Below are positions 52,360-61,752 of a DNA stretch of 64,000 nucleotides, piece after piece. Positions within the stretch are counted from its first letter, which is position 1; every line of letters begins with the position of its first letter. The notes under the pieces were generated by a model that was not told the DNA's origin, did not search any database, and saw only the letters and a list, made by a program, of their open reading frames with translations. A program made the translations under genes and the position numbers. The stretch spans positions 62,001 through 126,000 of the forward strand of contig JBOEGZ010000007.1 of NCBI GenBank assembly GCA_050633705.1. The letters run 5' to 3'. This DNA is from JAJFHI01 sp050633705 (GTDB lineage Bacteria > Pseudomonadota > Alphaproteobacteria > Rhizobiales > Hyphomicrobiaceae).

Positions 52360-52950
52360 ATGTCTCAAGCTTTGTCTGATGGCGCCCTCTCGCAGTTGTT
52401 TCTTGATGCTCGCACGCACAATGTTTGGCAATCCAAAGACGTGCCGGATGAAACGCTTAAGCAATTGATCGATCTTGTGAAGATGGCTCCCACGAGTGCG
52501 AATTGCTCACCTGCACGTTTTGTTTTTGTAAAATCGGAGGTCGCAAAGGCGAAATTAAAACCACATTTGTCCGGCAATAACGCCGAGAAAACAATGCAGG
52601 CACCTGTCTGTGTGATTATTGGTCAGGACTTGGAATTTTATGAACATTTGTCAAAGCTGTTTCCGCATACGGATGCAAAAAGTTGGTTCACTGGCAAGTC
52701 GGAGAAAATAAAAGAAACCGCATTTCGAAACGCAACCCTTCAAGGGGGTTATCTGATATTGGCAGCGCGCGCGCTTGGGCTCGACTGTGGACCGATGTCG
52801 GGGTTTGACCCAAAGGGTGTTGATGAGGCGTTTTTCAGTGGAACCGAGACTAAATCCAATTTTCTTTGCAATCTTGGATATGGCGTAACGGGCGAATTGT
52901 TTGAGCGTTCACCACGATTCCAATTTGATGAGATGGCAGAGATCATTTGA
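52360..52950 (+). CDS. nitroreductase-family protein, RutE-like (malonic semialdehyde reductase)
   Basis: The 196-residue flavoprotein matches the RutE branch of nitroreductases: FLDARTHNVWQSKDVPDETL near the start, MAPTSANCSPARFVFVKS, TLQGGYLILAARALGLDCGP, MSGFDPKGVDEAFF, and LCNLGYG. In E. coli RutE reduces malonic semialdehyde to 3-hydroxypropionate in pyrimidine breakdown. No other rut gene is in this window, so the substrate here is an inference. The ATG at 52360 follows AGAAGGATC. Confidence 0.88.
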   Translation: MSQALSDGALSQLFLDARTHNVWQSKDVPDETLKQLIDLVKMAPTSANCSPARFVFVKSEVAKAKLKPHLSGNNAEKTMQAPVCVIIGQDLEFYEHLSKLFPHTDAKSWFTGKSEKIKETAFRNATLQGGYLILAARALGLDCGPMSGFDPKGVDEAFFSGTETKSNFLCNLGYGVTGELFERSPRFQFDEMAEII

Positions 52951-53033
52951 AGACTGTGAGTTTTTCGAGCCACGCCTTAAAAACTGAACATGTGTTATAA
53001 TCGGTCCAAATGAAATGAGCCGCCCAATCTGAG

Positions 53034-53783
53034 ATGATAATTTTAAGCTTCGATACTTGTTTTCAGGCCTGCTCGGTGGCCGTTGGTTCAGCCCTGTCTG
53101 CCAGAGAAATTCAGTCGAAGCTGACGCCATTGGCGTCGTGTTATGAACCCCGCCAGCGGGGGCATGCTGAAGCAATCGTTCCGTTGATCGAACAGGTCTT
53201 GCATGAGGGCGATGTTGCAGCCTCTCAAGTTGATGCAATTGCTGTAACCCATGGTCCGGGGTCCTTCACTGGCACGCGCATTAACGTTGCTGCAGCACGG
53301 GCTCTGGGGCTGGCATTGGATGCGCCAATTCATGCGACGACGTCGCTGCGTGTTATGGGCCAAACAGCGGCACGAAAACTTGATCATGAGAGCCGTTCTG
53401 TTCGCGACGGTAATCGGGCCATTGTCGTAACCGTCGATGCGCGGCGTGAGGCGGTTTATACCTTGGTTTGTTCGCCTCAAGGCGTTGGTGAAGACGAGAA
53501 CGTTCAATTACTTTCGATCGATGATGCAGCTCAGCTGGCAAGTCAAGATGGCGCAATATTTGTTGGTTCAGGCGCGCGCACAGTTTGCGACCGAATAAAG
53601 CAAGTGGGTCTGCCTGAAAGTTTCGCGCACCTTCCAGACTTGCAACCTGACGCGCTGGATTTGTGGCACATGGCGGCGCGCGGACAGGTTGGTTTGGTTG
53701 ATCCGGTTATGCCGTTGTACCTGCGTCCGGCCGATGCCAAACCGCAGATCGGAAAATCAATCGAACGAATAAAATCAAATTAA
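53034..53783 (+). CDS. tsaB: tRNA threonylcarbamoyladenosine biosynthesis protein TsaB
   Basis: TsaB is the inactive ASKHA paralogue that forms the heterodimer with TsaD for t6A37 synthesis. The N-terminus MIILSFDTCFQACSVAV and the conserved VDAIAVTHGPGSFTGTRINV are diagnostic. The latter half is variable, ending with the PLYLRPADAKPQ motif. It is followed by rimI, the usual neighbour. 249 residues. Confidence 0.94.
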   Translation: MIILSFDTCFQACSVAVGSALSAREIQSKLTPLASCYEPRQRGHAEAIVPLIEQVLHEGDVAASQVDAIAVTHGPGSFTGTRINVAAARALGLALDAPIHATTSLRVMGQTAARKLDHESRSVRDGNRAIVVTVDARREAVYTLVCSPQGVGEDENVQLLSIDDAAQLASQDGAIFVGSGARTVCDRIKQVGLPESFAHLPDLQPDALDLWHMAARGQVGLVDPVMPLYLRPADAKPQIGKSIERIKSN

Positions 53784-53829
53784 AGCAGACTGTACGAATG
53801 TTATTTGTAAGACCGCGAGAATTTTGACT

Positions 53830-54372
53830 ATGGCGAGACTAGGAATGTTAGAGGAGAAATCTGTCAGCCTGTTGTGGGCAGATCCTGACCGCGCCAAAAA
53901 AATCGCGGACATGCATGCTCTATTGTTTGAAAAGGCCTGGAAGCTTGACGATATGCGGGCCCTGCTGGCTCACCCGGCAGCAATGTCGTTGGTTGCAAAG
54001 GTGCGCGACGCCAAGACATTGGATAAGCCCGTTAATGCTGGTTTTGTGTTAGCCCAGCTCGCTGCCGATGAAGCCGAAATTATCTCGATCGGTGTGCTTG
54101 AAGAATTTCAGGGACGAGGTCTTGGTCGCATTATGATGCAAGGCCTTATTCGCGCAGCGACGATCGCCGAAGCGCGCCGGTTATTCCTTGAAGTCGCAGA
54201 AGACAACCGCTCGGCAGATCGCTTATATAAGAGCTTAAACTTTACGGAGGTCGGACGTCGACCAGGATATTATTCGCGCGACGGCGGTGGCAAAGTGGAT
54301 GCGGTTGTGATGGCGCGCGATCTAAATATCGAACCGGCTGTTGAAGATGCGGACGAAGAAATCAATCGATGA
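53830..54372 (+). CDS. rimI: RimI-like GNAT acetyltransferase
   Basis: RimI acetylates the N-terminal alanine of ribosomal protein S18. The GNAT core has ISIGVLEEFQGRGLGRIMMQ, with the acetyl-CoA motif QGRGLG, and LFLEVAEDNRSADRLYKSLN, then FTEVGRRPGYYSRDGG. Position directly after tsaB is the conserved one. The protein has a 20-residue N-terminal extension and a short acidic tail. 180 residues from the ATG at 53830. The substrate is inferred from synteny. Confidence 0.9.
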   Translation: MARLGMLEEKSVSLLWADPDRAKKIADMHALLFEKAWKLDDMRALLAHPAAMSLVAKVRDAKTLDKPVNAGFVLAQLAADEAEIISIGVLEEFQGRGLGRIMMQGLIRAATIAEARRLFLEVAEDNRSADRLYKSLNFTEVGRRPGYYSRDGGGKVDAVVMARDLNIEPAVEDADEEINR

Positions 54373-54393
54373 AACTTTGTGGCGGTGAGCGTC

Positions 54394-55374
54394 ATGGCGA
54401 CGCATAATTCAGGCGGTAACAGGTGGCGTGCTGGTGCCGTGCTTGCTTCATTTTTTGCTTTTACGATTCCATTGATGCCATTGCAGGCGTTGTTCGTTCG
54501 AGTTCACAAACCAACCGCGCGTTGGTTTCCCAATTGGTACCATCGCAATGTGTGTCGTATTCTAGGTGTGCGGCTGAACATCGATGGGGCTGTGGTTGGT
54601 GATCGTCCGGTTCTGTTGGTCTCCAATCACACGAGCTGGCTTGATATTCCAATTCTATCTGCTGTGGCGCCAATTTCTTTTGTTGCAAAAAAAGAAGTTG
54701 GGACTTGGCCGTTTGTCGCCTCTCTTGCCAGATTGCAAAGAACGGTTTTTGTCGACCGAAGGAGACGTATGGAGGTCAATGATACAACAACGGAGATAAC
54801 ACGGCGTTTGGATGAGGGCGATACGGTTGTGTTGTTTGCGGAAGGAACATCAAGTGATGGCAATCGCGTGCTGCCGTTTAAGACATCACTGTTTGCTGCA
54901 GCCAAGCCACCAATCAGAAGGCGTCCAGACGAAAAGCAAAGTACGGATGAAAAACCAATCAAGGACGATAAACCGTTCGCCCAAGATGCAAACCAAACAA
55001 CACGCACCACCGCGGTCGTGCAGACGATTTCGCTGGTTTATACCAAGCTTCACGGCATCCCGATTTCGCGAGGTGAGCGTTCTTTGGTCGGGTGGTATGG
55101 CGATATGGAAATGCAGAGCCATGCCTGGCGTTTGCTCAAGGCGGGGCCATTAGATGTTGACATACGCATCAGTCCGCCGGTGCCGTTAGCCGATTATGAG
55201 GACCGAAAAGATCTCGCACGCGCAAGCGAGGAGTTGGTGCGCAAAAATGTCGTTGCGGCTTTGCGCGGGCTACCAGTCGGGCACCAGGTGGCCGTGACCC
55301 GCCCAGACCCTTCGCTGGTTCACAAGGTCACGGGGACCAGTGAAAGCAGCCGAAAAGAGCGCAAATGGAGATGA
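54394..55374 (+). CDS. plsC: 1-acyl-sn-glycerol-3-phosphate acyltransferase (PlsC family)
   Basis: The protein has the acyltransferase motifs SNHTSWLDIPIL (HX4D) and VVLFAEGTSSDG (EGT), plus an N-terminal membrane segment (about residues 14-34). PlsC adds the second acyl chain to lysophosphatidic acid; some family members (OlsA) act on lyso-ornithine lipid instead. An insert of about 45 charged residues (RRRPDEKQSTDEKPIKDDK) after the EGT motif is unusual and probably disordered. It starts only 21 bases after rimI. In many Hyphomicrobiales a Fur-type gene lies between these two. GTG 54379 is an alternative start. Confidence 0.9.
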   Translation: MATHNSGGNRWRAGAVLASFFAFTIPLMPLQALFVRVHKPTARWFPNWYHRNVCRILGVRLNIDGAVVGDRPVLLVSNHTSWLDIPILSAVAPISFVAKKEVGTWPFVASLARLQRTVFVDRRRRMEVNDTTTEITRRLDEGDTVVLFAEGTSSDGNRVLPFKTSLFAAAKPPIRRRPDEKQSTDEKPIKDDKPFAQDANQTTRTTAVVQTISLVYTKLHGIPISRGERSLVGWYGDMEMQSHAWRLLKAGPLDVDIRISPPVPLADYEDRKDLARASEELVRKNVVAALRGLPVGHQVAVTRPDPSLVHKVTGTSESSRKERKWR

Positions 55375-55535
55375 TTTCCCCATTGCTGATACACAATGCA
55401 CATTGCGCCGCACAACTTATTGCGCAAGTCTCACGGAATCGTGGTCTTGAAAGCGGATGTACAAGGCAAGGTGGCGCAGCTTTTGCAAAACAGCTTTTGT
55501 ACAGCCGTGCTTTGTTAACCGGATTGGAATGAACG

Positions 55536-56927
55536 ATGAGCAACATTCGTAAATCGGCGACAGGGTCTGATGGAGGACGTGAAGTGCTGGGAGCCAAAAA
55601 GAAGGTTTTCGTAAAGACATTTGGTTGCCAGATGAATGTTTATGACTCCGAACGGATGGCAGAAACGCTAGAACCTTACGGATACTCTCAAACCGGCGCG
55701 ATTGAAGACGCTGATGTTGTTATTCTCAACACTTGCCATATTCGCGAGAAGGCCGCTGAAAAAGTTTATTCCGAGCTTGGCCGCATTCGCCAGGTTAAAG
55801 AACAACGCCAAGTGCTCGGTAAAGAAACGCTGGTGACGGTTGCCGGCTGTGTCGGCCAGGCCGAAGGGCAAGAAATTACAAAACGTGCGCCGGTCGTTGA
55901 TGTTGTCGTGGGACCGCAAAATTATCACAACCTCCCCGACCTGTTGTTTCGTGCAAGCTCAGAGTCGCGCAGCATTGTTGAAACGGTTTTCCCAGAGGAA
56001 GATAAATTCGACAAATTACCAAAGCGCACCGGTACACGAATGTCGACGGCTTTTCTGACTGTGCAGGAGGGTTGCGATAAGTTTTGTACGTTTTGTGTTG
56101 TGCCTTATACGCGCGGCATCGAGTTTTCTCGCCCTGTCTCGGTTTTGGTGGAGGAAGCAAAAAGCCTGGTTGACGGTGGTGTTCGCGACCTGACGCTGCT
56201 TGGCCAGAACGTAAACGCCTATCATGGCGAAGGTCCCGATGGATCAGATTGTTCATTGGCAAAGCTCATTGATGCTCTTGCCGGTATCGATGGTTTGCAA
56301 CGATTGCGTTATACGACCAGCCATCCAAACGACATGACAGACGATTTGATTGCAGCACATGGGACACAAGAAAAACTCGTGCCTTATCTACATCTGCCAT
56401 TCCAAGCTGGATCTGACCGGATTCTTGCCGCGATGAACCGCAAGCACACGGTGGAAGAGTATCGCAAGGTTATTGAACGCATTCGTCAGGCTCGTCCCGA
56501 CATCGCTTTATCGACAGACATCATTGTCGGATTTCCTGGCGAGACGGATGAGGAATTCGAGCAGACGCTGGCTTTGACGAAAGAGATTGGCTTTGCACAG
56601 GCCTTCTCATTCAAATATAGCCCGCGGCCTGGAACACCAGCCGCCAAGCTTGAGGATCAAATTCCAGACGAAGTGAGTGCGCACCGCTTGCAGCGTTTGC
56701 AGGCACTTCTTGCCAAATTGCAAACGTCGTTCAATGAGGATTGCGTTGGTCGCCAGATGCCGGTTCTGTTTGAAAGGCCTGGTAAAAAGCCCGGCGCCAT
56801 TGTTGGTCGCTCGCCTTATGCACAAATGGTTCACGTTGATGGCGATGACTCGTTGCTTGGAAGCATCAAATCAGTTGAAATCTCTTCTGCAAGCACCAAC
56901 AGTCTTGTAGGTGTCATAAGCGCTTGA
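55536..56927 (+). CDS. miaB: tRNA-2-methylthio-N6-dimethylallyladenosine synthase MiaB
   Basis: MiaB adds a methylthio group at position 37 of tRNAs that carry i6A, using radical SAM chemistry. The N-terminal MTTase domain has VKTFGCQMNVYDSERM, NTCHIREKAAEKVYSELG and VAGCVGQAEGQ, with cysteines for the auxiliary cluster. The radical SAM motif CDKFCTFCVVPYTRG and the C-terminal TRAM region (VGRQMPVLFERPG) follow. 463 residues, normal. The ATG at 55536 begins MSNIRKSATG. Confidence 0.97.
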   Translation: MSNIRKSATGSDGGREVLGAKKKVFVKTFGCQMNVYDSERMAETLEPYGYSQTGAIEDADVVILNTCHIREKAAEKVYSELGRIRQVKEQRQVLGKETLVTVAGCVGQAEGQEITKRAPVVDVVVGPQNYHNLPDLLFRASSESRSIVETVFPEEDKFDKLPKRTGTRMSTAFLTVQEGCDKFCTFCVVPYTRGIEFSRPVSVLVEEAKSLVDGGVRDLTLLGQNVNAYHGEGPDGSDCSLAKLIDALAGIDGLQRLRYTTSHPNDMTDDLIAAHGTQEKLVPYLHLPFQAGSDRILAAMNRKHTVEEYRKVIERIRQARPDIALSTDIIVGFPGETDEEFEQTLALTKEIGFAQAFSFKYSPRPGTPAAKLEDQIPDEVSAHRLQRLQALLAKLQTSFNEDCVGRQMPVLFERPGKKPGAIVGRSPYAQMVHVDGDDSLLGSIKSVEISSASTNSLVGVISA

Positions 56928-57053
56928 TTTTTTGGCAAATATGACATGATGACGACGTGTTTGGTTGGCAGATTGTGATTGCGTCACGGCCGAGCTGGCG
57001 TATTCTGTATTCAAGTTTAAGACACCGGGTCATTAGGTGTTTGTGCAAATAGG

Positions 57054-58079
57054 ATGGAGACACTGCTTTTGACAGGCTCTCGCAGCCAGACAATTCCTGG
57101 TCAAGTTCGGGCACCGCATGTCGGGGAAGAGACTGCGCGCCTCGTCGTTCCATTTGACGACAACAAAATCTTGCCAAACCTCCTCGGCGAGTACGACAGT
57201 CACCTCTCTCTTCTCGAAGATCGTCTCGGTATAGATGCTCATGCGCATGGCAACGTCATCGTTTTGAAGGGGTCTGAGGCGTCATGCAAAATCGCGCGCG
57301 ATGTGCTCGAAGAACTCTACGTCCGCGCCGTTGATGGCGAAGCAATTGCACCGGGAGATTTCGATGGCCTGTTGCGTCATAATAAGAGCAACAAAGGAGG
57401 TCCTGGTAAGGGACGTTCAACGGGACAAGGCGAGATTGTCACGCGGCGCAAAACCATCAAGGCTCGCACACTCCAGCAATCCAATTACATCAAAGCACTG
57501 CACCAAAAAGACCTTGTGTTTGGTATCGGGCCAGCAGGCACTGGTAAAACCTATCTTGCGGTGACATTTGCTGCACACTGCCTGGAAAAAGGTTTGGTGG
57601 AACGCATAATTTTGTCACGCCCAGCTGTCGAGGCGGGTGAGAGACTTGGTTTCTTGCCAGGTGATATGCGCGAAAAAGTCGATCCGTACCTGCGCCCACT
57701 GTATGATGCGCTGTATGATGTTTTGCCTCCCGAAAAAGTCGAAAAAGATCTTGAAACGGGTGTTATTGAGATCGCGCCACTTGCATTTATGCGCGGGCGC
57801 ACTCTATCCAATGCATTCGTTATCCTTGATGAGGCTCAAAACACCACAAGCATGCAGATGAAGATGTTTCTCACGCGATTGGGCGAAGGATCGAAAATGG
57901 CGATCACGGGTGATCCGAGTCAGATCGATTTGCCAACTGGCATGATGTCGGGCTTGATGCAGGCAGTAAACCTGCTGGAGAATGTGGGAGGCATCGAAGC
58001 CGTGCGGTTTGCGCCAAGTGATGTGGTGCGTCGAGATCTCGTTGCGCGTATTGTCGAAGCCTATGAGCGTTCGTCGTAA
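57054..58079 (+). CDS. phoH: PhoH-like ATPase
   Basis: PhoH-family ATPases of the type next to ybeY are thought to take part in RNA metabolism. The protein has an N-terminal KH-like region, the Walker A GPAGTGKTYLAVTFA, RPAVEAGERLGFLPGDMREK, the Walker B FVILDEAQNTT and ITGDPSQIDLP. The length of 341 residues is normal. It stands between miaB and ybeY, as in most alphaproteobacteria. The ATG at 57054 is preceded almost directly by AGG, so the ribosome-binding site is poor. Confidence 0.95.
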   Translation: METLLLTGSRSQTIPGQVRAPHVGEETARLVVPFDDNKILPNLLGEYDSHLSLLEDRLGIDAHAHGNVIVLKGSEASCKIARDVLEELYVRAVDGEAIAPGDFDGLLRHNKSNKGGPGKGRSTGQGEIVTRRKTIKARTLQQSNYIKALHQKDLVFGIGPAGTGKTYLAVTFAAHCLEKGLVERIILSRPAVEAGERLGFLPGDMREKVDPYLRPLYDALYDVLPPEKVEKDLETGVIEIAPLAFMRGRTLSNAFVILDEAQNTTSMQMKMFLTRLGEGSKMAITGDPSQIDLPTGMMSGLMQAVNLLENVGGIEAVRFAPSDVVRRDLVARIVEAYERSS

Positions 58080-58096
58080 GATTTGTTTTAGTGAAG

Positions 58097-58720
58097 ATGT
58101 CAGAACAGCAAAAATCACCGTTACCTAACCCAGCTCAACACCAGCTTTGTGTTGATCCTGGTGAGCCAGACCTGTCTGCGCCTGACGAGCCTGGGTCGCG
58201 ACTGCTTCTTGATGTCATGCTAGCGGCAGGCGCGTGGGAAGGCGCTGGGGTTTCCAAAAATCGCTCATTTGACCAAATCGCTTCTGCAATTGCAGCGTGG
58301 CCGGAGCTGATCGACGGTGAAGTCGAGGCGACAGTCATGTTGTCGAATGACGCGGAAGTGGCTGAATTGAATGCGCAGTTTCGTGGTAAAGCCAAGCCAA
58401 CAAATGTGCTATCTTTTCCAGCCGATAACGAATGTGCGCACGCTGGCATTGCCAATCACGAAGGTGGCCGCCGCCAGCTCGGTGATATCATATTAGCCTG
58501 GGAGACCGTTTCACAAGAAGCCAGCGAAGCTGGTATTTCGGTGCCCCATCACGTGCAACATTTGGTTTTGCACGGCGTTTTGCATTTGTTGGGTTACGAC
58601 CATCAAACAGACGATGAGGCTGGCGAAATGGAAAGTCTCGAAACAGCTATTTTGAATACTATTGGAATTTCTGATCCCTATGCCGATAACTTTGCAAGTT
58701 CAGCGAGACAATCAAAATGA
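58097..58720 (+). CDS. ybeY: endoribonuclease / rRNA maturation factor YbeY
   Basis: YbeY is a zinc-dependent RNase needed for 16S rRNA 3'-end maturation and ribosome quality control. The metal site is visible in HLVLHGVLHLLGYDHQTD. Upstream are LSNDAEVAELNAQFRGKAKP and TNVLSFPAD, also conserved. The first 35 residues or so are a low-complexity extension. The stop overlaps the start of the next gene (TGA within ATGA), so translation is coupled. GTG 58091 is an alternative start. Confidence 0.95.
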   Translation: MSEQQKSPLPNPAQHQLCVDPGEPDLSAPDEPGSRLLLDVMLAAGAWEGAGVSKNRSFDQIASAIAAWPELIDGEVEATVMLSNDAEVAELNAQFRGKAKPTNVLSFPADNECAHAGIANHEGGRRQLGDIILAWETVSQEASEAGISVPHHVQHLVLHGVLHLLGYDHQTDDEAGEMESLETAILNTIGISDPYADNFASSARQSK

Positions 58721-59853
58721 CCTCTGAGACAGACGTGTCACAAACAGAAGCCGAAGACCCTGATAGTCCCGAGACCGCTCCAGTTTCTGCAAACTGGCTT
58801 CAGCGGTTGAAAACAAAATTTGGGATGGCGATGCCAAGCGTTCGCGATACGTTGGATTTCGCGTTGAAAGCACCAGCTGAAGAAGACGACTCTATCACCG
58901 ATGAAGAGCGCGCAATGATGCTACGCATGCTTCGGTTTGGGTCGAGCCGGGTTGAAGACGTGATGGTGCCGCGGGCAGACATCATTGCCTCAGATGAAGA
59001 CGACACGATCTTTGAGCTGTTGAAGACGTTTCAGGAGGCCGGGGTTTCACGCGTACCGTTGTTCCATGACACGCTCGATGACCCACGCGGCATGGTGCAC
59101 ATCAAAGATCTGTTCCATTGGTTGTTATCGGAAGATCAAAAGTGCGCCAAGACGGCGGCAAACGGCAGTGGCCGTCAAAAAAAGGCGAGCAAATCTGGAA
59201 AAAATACCAAAGGCGCATCCAGCACCTCGAGCAAAGAGAGCTCAGATAAAGCTTTGATGGCCGAGACCGCAAACCTGATTGTGCAAAACAAAAAAGATCT
59301 TGCTCGCCCGATTTCGATTGCCAAAATTCGCCGCGAAATTTTGTACGTGCCTCCATCGATGCCAGCGATGAACCTGCTTATTCGCATGCAGTCGACGCGG
59401 ATTCACATGGCTTTGGTGGTTGATGAGTATGGTGGAACAGACGGCCTCGTAACAATCGAAGACCTGGTTGAAGAGATCGTAGGTGAGATCGAAGATGAGC
59501 ACGACGAAGAAGAAGCAACCCACATCATAAAAGACCCGAGGCTTGGTCTTGTTGCAGCGGCGCGTACGCCGATCGAAGACCTTGAGGAACATCTGGGTCA
59601 AAAACTTCTGACCGTTGAGGAAGAAGAGGATATCGACACACTTGGTGGTTTGGTGTTCACGACGGTTGGACGGGTGCCTGCACGTGGAGAACTGGTGCGC
59701 CATTCGTCAGGCTTTGAGTTCGAGGTTCTCGATGCTGATGCTCGGCGCGTGAAGACGTTAAAAATTCATCGTCCTCGACGGGCCGGGAAAGCTGCGTCTT
59801 CGTCATCTGCAAAAAACAAGAAGGCGGCTCCAGTCCGCGAGCAAAAGGCTTGA
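58717..59853 (+). CDS. CorC/HlyC-type CBS-domain protein
   Basis: The protein lacks membrane segments. It has two CBS domains (first with VEDVMVPRADIIASDEDDTI, second ending in MALVVDEYGGTDGLVTIEDL followed by VEEIVGEIEDEHDEE) and a C-terminal CorC_HlyC domain (TLGGLVFTTVGRVPARGELV). Between the two CBS domains is a Lys/Ser-rich insert of about 45 residues not usual in the family. Relatives are involved in magnesium and cobalt efflux or in envelope homeostasis; the exact role is unclear. The gene overlaps ybeY by four bases and lies eight bases before lnt, the conserved order. Confidence 0.92.
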   Translation: MTSETDVSQTEAEDPDSPETAPVSANWLQRLKTKFGMAMPSVRDTLDFALKAPAEEDDSITDEERAMMLRMLRFGSSRVEDVMVPRADIIASDEDDTIFELLKTFQEAGVSRVPLFHDTLDDPRGMVHIKDLFHWLLSEDQKCAKTAANGSGRQKKASKSGKNTKGASSTSSKESSDKALMAETANLIVQNKKDLARPISIAKIRREILYVPPSMPAMNLLIRMQSTRIHMALVVDEYGGTDGLVTIEDLVEEIVGEIEDEHDEEEATHIIKDPRLGLVAAARTPIEDLEEHLGQKLLTVEEEEDIDTLGGLVFTTVGRVPARGELVRHSSGFEFEVLDADARRVKTLKIHRPRRAGKAASSSSAKNKKAAPVREQKA

Positions 59854-59861
59854 GGATCTAG

Positions 59862-61511
59862 GTGGAGGGAGATTGGTTTCTTTTAAAAGCCCGAAGCTGG
59901 CTCATGCATCAAACCGGTTGGAAGCGCGCTAGTCTTGCTTGTCTCGCAGGCAGCTTGTCTGTCCTTTCAATGGCTCCGTTTTTCTTCTGGCCGATATTGT
60001 TTGTCTCACTGCCGGTGCTCGTCTGGCTTTTGGATACGGTCAGGACACCATCTTGGCGTCATGCGTTCTGGGACGGTTGGTGGTTTGGGTTTGGCTACTT
60101 ATTTTTTGGCCTCGTGTGGATTGGTGAGGCGTTCCTCGTGGAGGCGGAGTTATTTGCTTGGCTGCTGCCGTTTGCTGTTACTCTTTTGCCTGCTGGTCTG
60201 GCGATATTTTATGGTCTGGCAACGGCACTGGCGCGCAGGTTTTGGCGTCGTGGATTATCCCGCTTGCTTGTGCTTGCCACGGCAATAACGGGGTTTGAGT
60301 GGCTACGCGGCAATTTGTTTACCGGATTGCCCTGGAACACACTTGGTTATGCGCTCACTCAGCCTTTAGAGCTCATGCAAACAGCTTCTGTATTTGGTAT
60401 CTACGGTTTGACGCTGTGGACGGTTGTCATTGCGGCAAGCCCTTTTGTGTTAGCCGTTGACGCCCTCGAACAACGGCGTTCGGGTATCGGCGTGTGGGCA
60501 GGACTTGTGATTGCCAGCGTTGCTTTAATGGCGGGATTTGTTTTTGGTTGGCTGCAGACCAACAAGCGACCCGTAGACATGATGGCTGATGTGAAAGTTC
60601 GCTTGGTGCAACCAAACATTGCTCAAAGCGACAAATGGAGACCGGACAAGCGTCGGGAAATATTCGACACTTTGCTTGCCTTGTCGAAAACGGCGCCGGA
60701 TGGTCGAGACGATGGTCTTGCCGAAATTTCACACGTCATTTGGCCTGAAGCTGCAATTCCTTTTTTGATACTTCGAACACCTCAGGCCTTGGTGGAGATT
60801 GGTGAGTTGCTGCCCAAGAAGACAACGTTGTTAACGGGTGCGCTGCGATTTGTTGAACAACAACGCCCTGGTGCGAATGGTCGAAAAGGGGGCAGTGCTA
60901 AGGGCGCACAACCAGATGCATTCAACTCTTTGATGGCATTTGATAGCGAGGGAAGGCTGGTTGCACTAACTGACAAAACGCATTTGGTCCCATTTGGCGA
61001 ATACCTTCCCTTTCCTGATTTTCTCAATGCCATTGGTTTGCGCAAACTCACCCAGCTACGCGGAGCCTTTGTTGCGGGTGTGTTGCCGCGACAGTTGTTG
61101 CCGGTTCCAGGTCTTGGTGCAGTAGCGCCGTTGATTTGTTATGAGGCACTGTTTCCCAATGAGATCGTGCAAGATGGCAAGCGTCCGGCAGCGTTATTGA
61201 ACGTGACCAATGATGCTTGGTTTGGAGATACGACCGGACCGCGTCAACACTTCCACCAAGTTCGTATTCGCGCCGTTGAACAGGGCGTTGCGTTTATTCG
61301 TGTTGCCAATGGTGGGATCTCGGCCGTGGTCGGTCCGCAGGGCCGCATCCTTGCGCGGCTTGATCTCAATCGCCGGGGTACGGTCGATAGCACAATACCA
61401 ATGGCATTGCCCAAAACTGTCTATGTCATCTTTGGAGATTGGATTGCAGTTGTGTTGGCTGCGATATTTCTGGCAGGCGGTTTTATGTTGGGGCGCCGAG
61501 ACAACGTTTAA
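59862..61511 (+). CDS. lnt: apolipoprotein N-acyltransferase
   Basis: Lnt adds the third acyl chain to the N-terminal cysteine of lipoproteins in the inner membrane. The first 250 residues contain about seven membrane segments. The nitrilase domain has the catalytic triad Glu296 (WPEAAIPF), Lys372 (DKTHLVPFGEYLPF) and Cys426 (ICYEALFPNE). A last membrane segment is at about 522-542. The GTG at 59862 is used because GAGG lies six bases upstream; an ATG further downstream would leave out only non-conserved sequence. 549 residues. Confidence 0.96.
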   Translation: MEGDWFLLKARSWLMHQTGWKRASLACLAGSLSVLSMAPFFFWPILFVSLPVLVWLLDTVRTPSWRHAFWDGWWFGFGYLFFGLVWIGEAFLVEAELFAWLLPFAVTLLPAGLAIFYGLATALARRFWRRGLSRLLVLATAITGFEWLRGNLFTGLPWNTLGYALTQPLELMQTASVFGIYGLTLWTVVIAASPFVLAVDALEQRRSGIGVWAGLVIASVALMAGFVFGWLQTNKRPVDMMADVKVRLVQPNIAQSDKWRPDKRREIFDTLLALSKTAPDGRDDGLAEISHVIWPEAAIPFLILRTPQALVEIGELLPKKTTLLTGALRFVEQQRPGANGRKGGSAKGAQPDAFNSLMAFDSEGRLVALTDKTHLVPFGEYLPFPDFLNAIGLRKLTQLRGAFVAGVLPRQLLPVPGLGAVAPLICYEALFPNEIVQDGKRPAALLNVTNDAWFGDTTGPRQHFHQVRIRAVEQGVAFIRVANGGISAVVGPQGRILARLDLNRRGTVDSTIPMALPKTVYVIFGDWIAVVLAAIFLAGGFMLGRRDNV

Positions 61512-61600
61512 GTCACGCGTCTTCGCACGAGGGTTTTAGGCCTTCGAATACTTAGCAGCGAATGCAAGATAATCCCGTGTAAAAACTATTTTTGAATAAA

Positions 61601-61612
61601 GTAAAATTTTAC
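61601..61612. promoter_or_regulatory. 12-base perfect palindrome upstream of xre-metK
   Basis: GTAAAATTTTAC is a perfect palindrome in an AT-rich patch, about 75 bases upstream of the predicted promoter. It is a candidate operator, possibly for the XRE regulator encoded just downstream. Confidence 0.4.
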
Positions 61613-61687
61613 CATTAATTTAAGCTGATTGTCGTGGCGCTAGGCTTTTGCAGACGGGTTTCAGGAAAATTCAGCCAATACCATAGA

Positions 61688-61716
61688 TTGACGAATGCTA
61701 GACTTGCACCTAGGAC
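61688..61716 (+). promoter_or_regulatory. predicted sigma-70-type promoter of xre
   Basis: TTGACG at 61688-61693 and TAGGAC at 61711-61716 are separated by 17 bases. The -10 box is only a fair match. It lies 36 bases before the ATG of the XRE gene. Confidence 0.4.
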
Positions 61717-61752
61717 TTGTGTGCACGGGGGCGAACGAATGGTGAGAATTCA

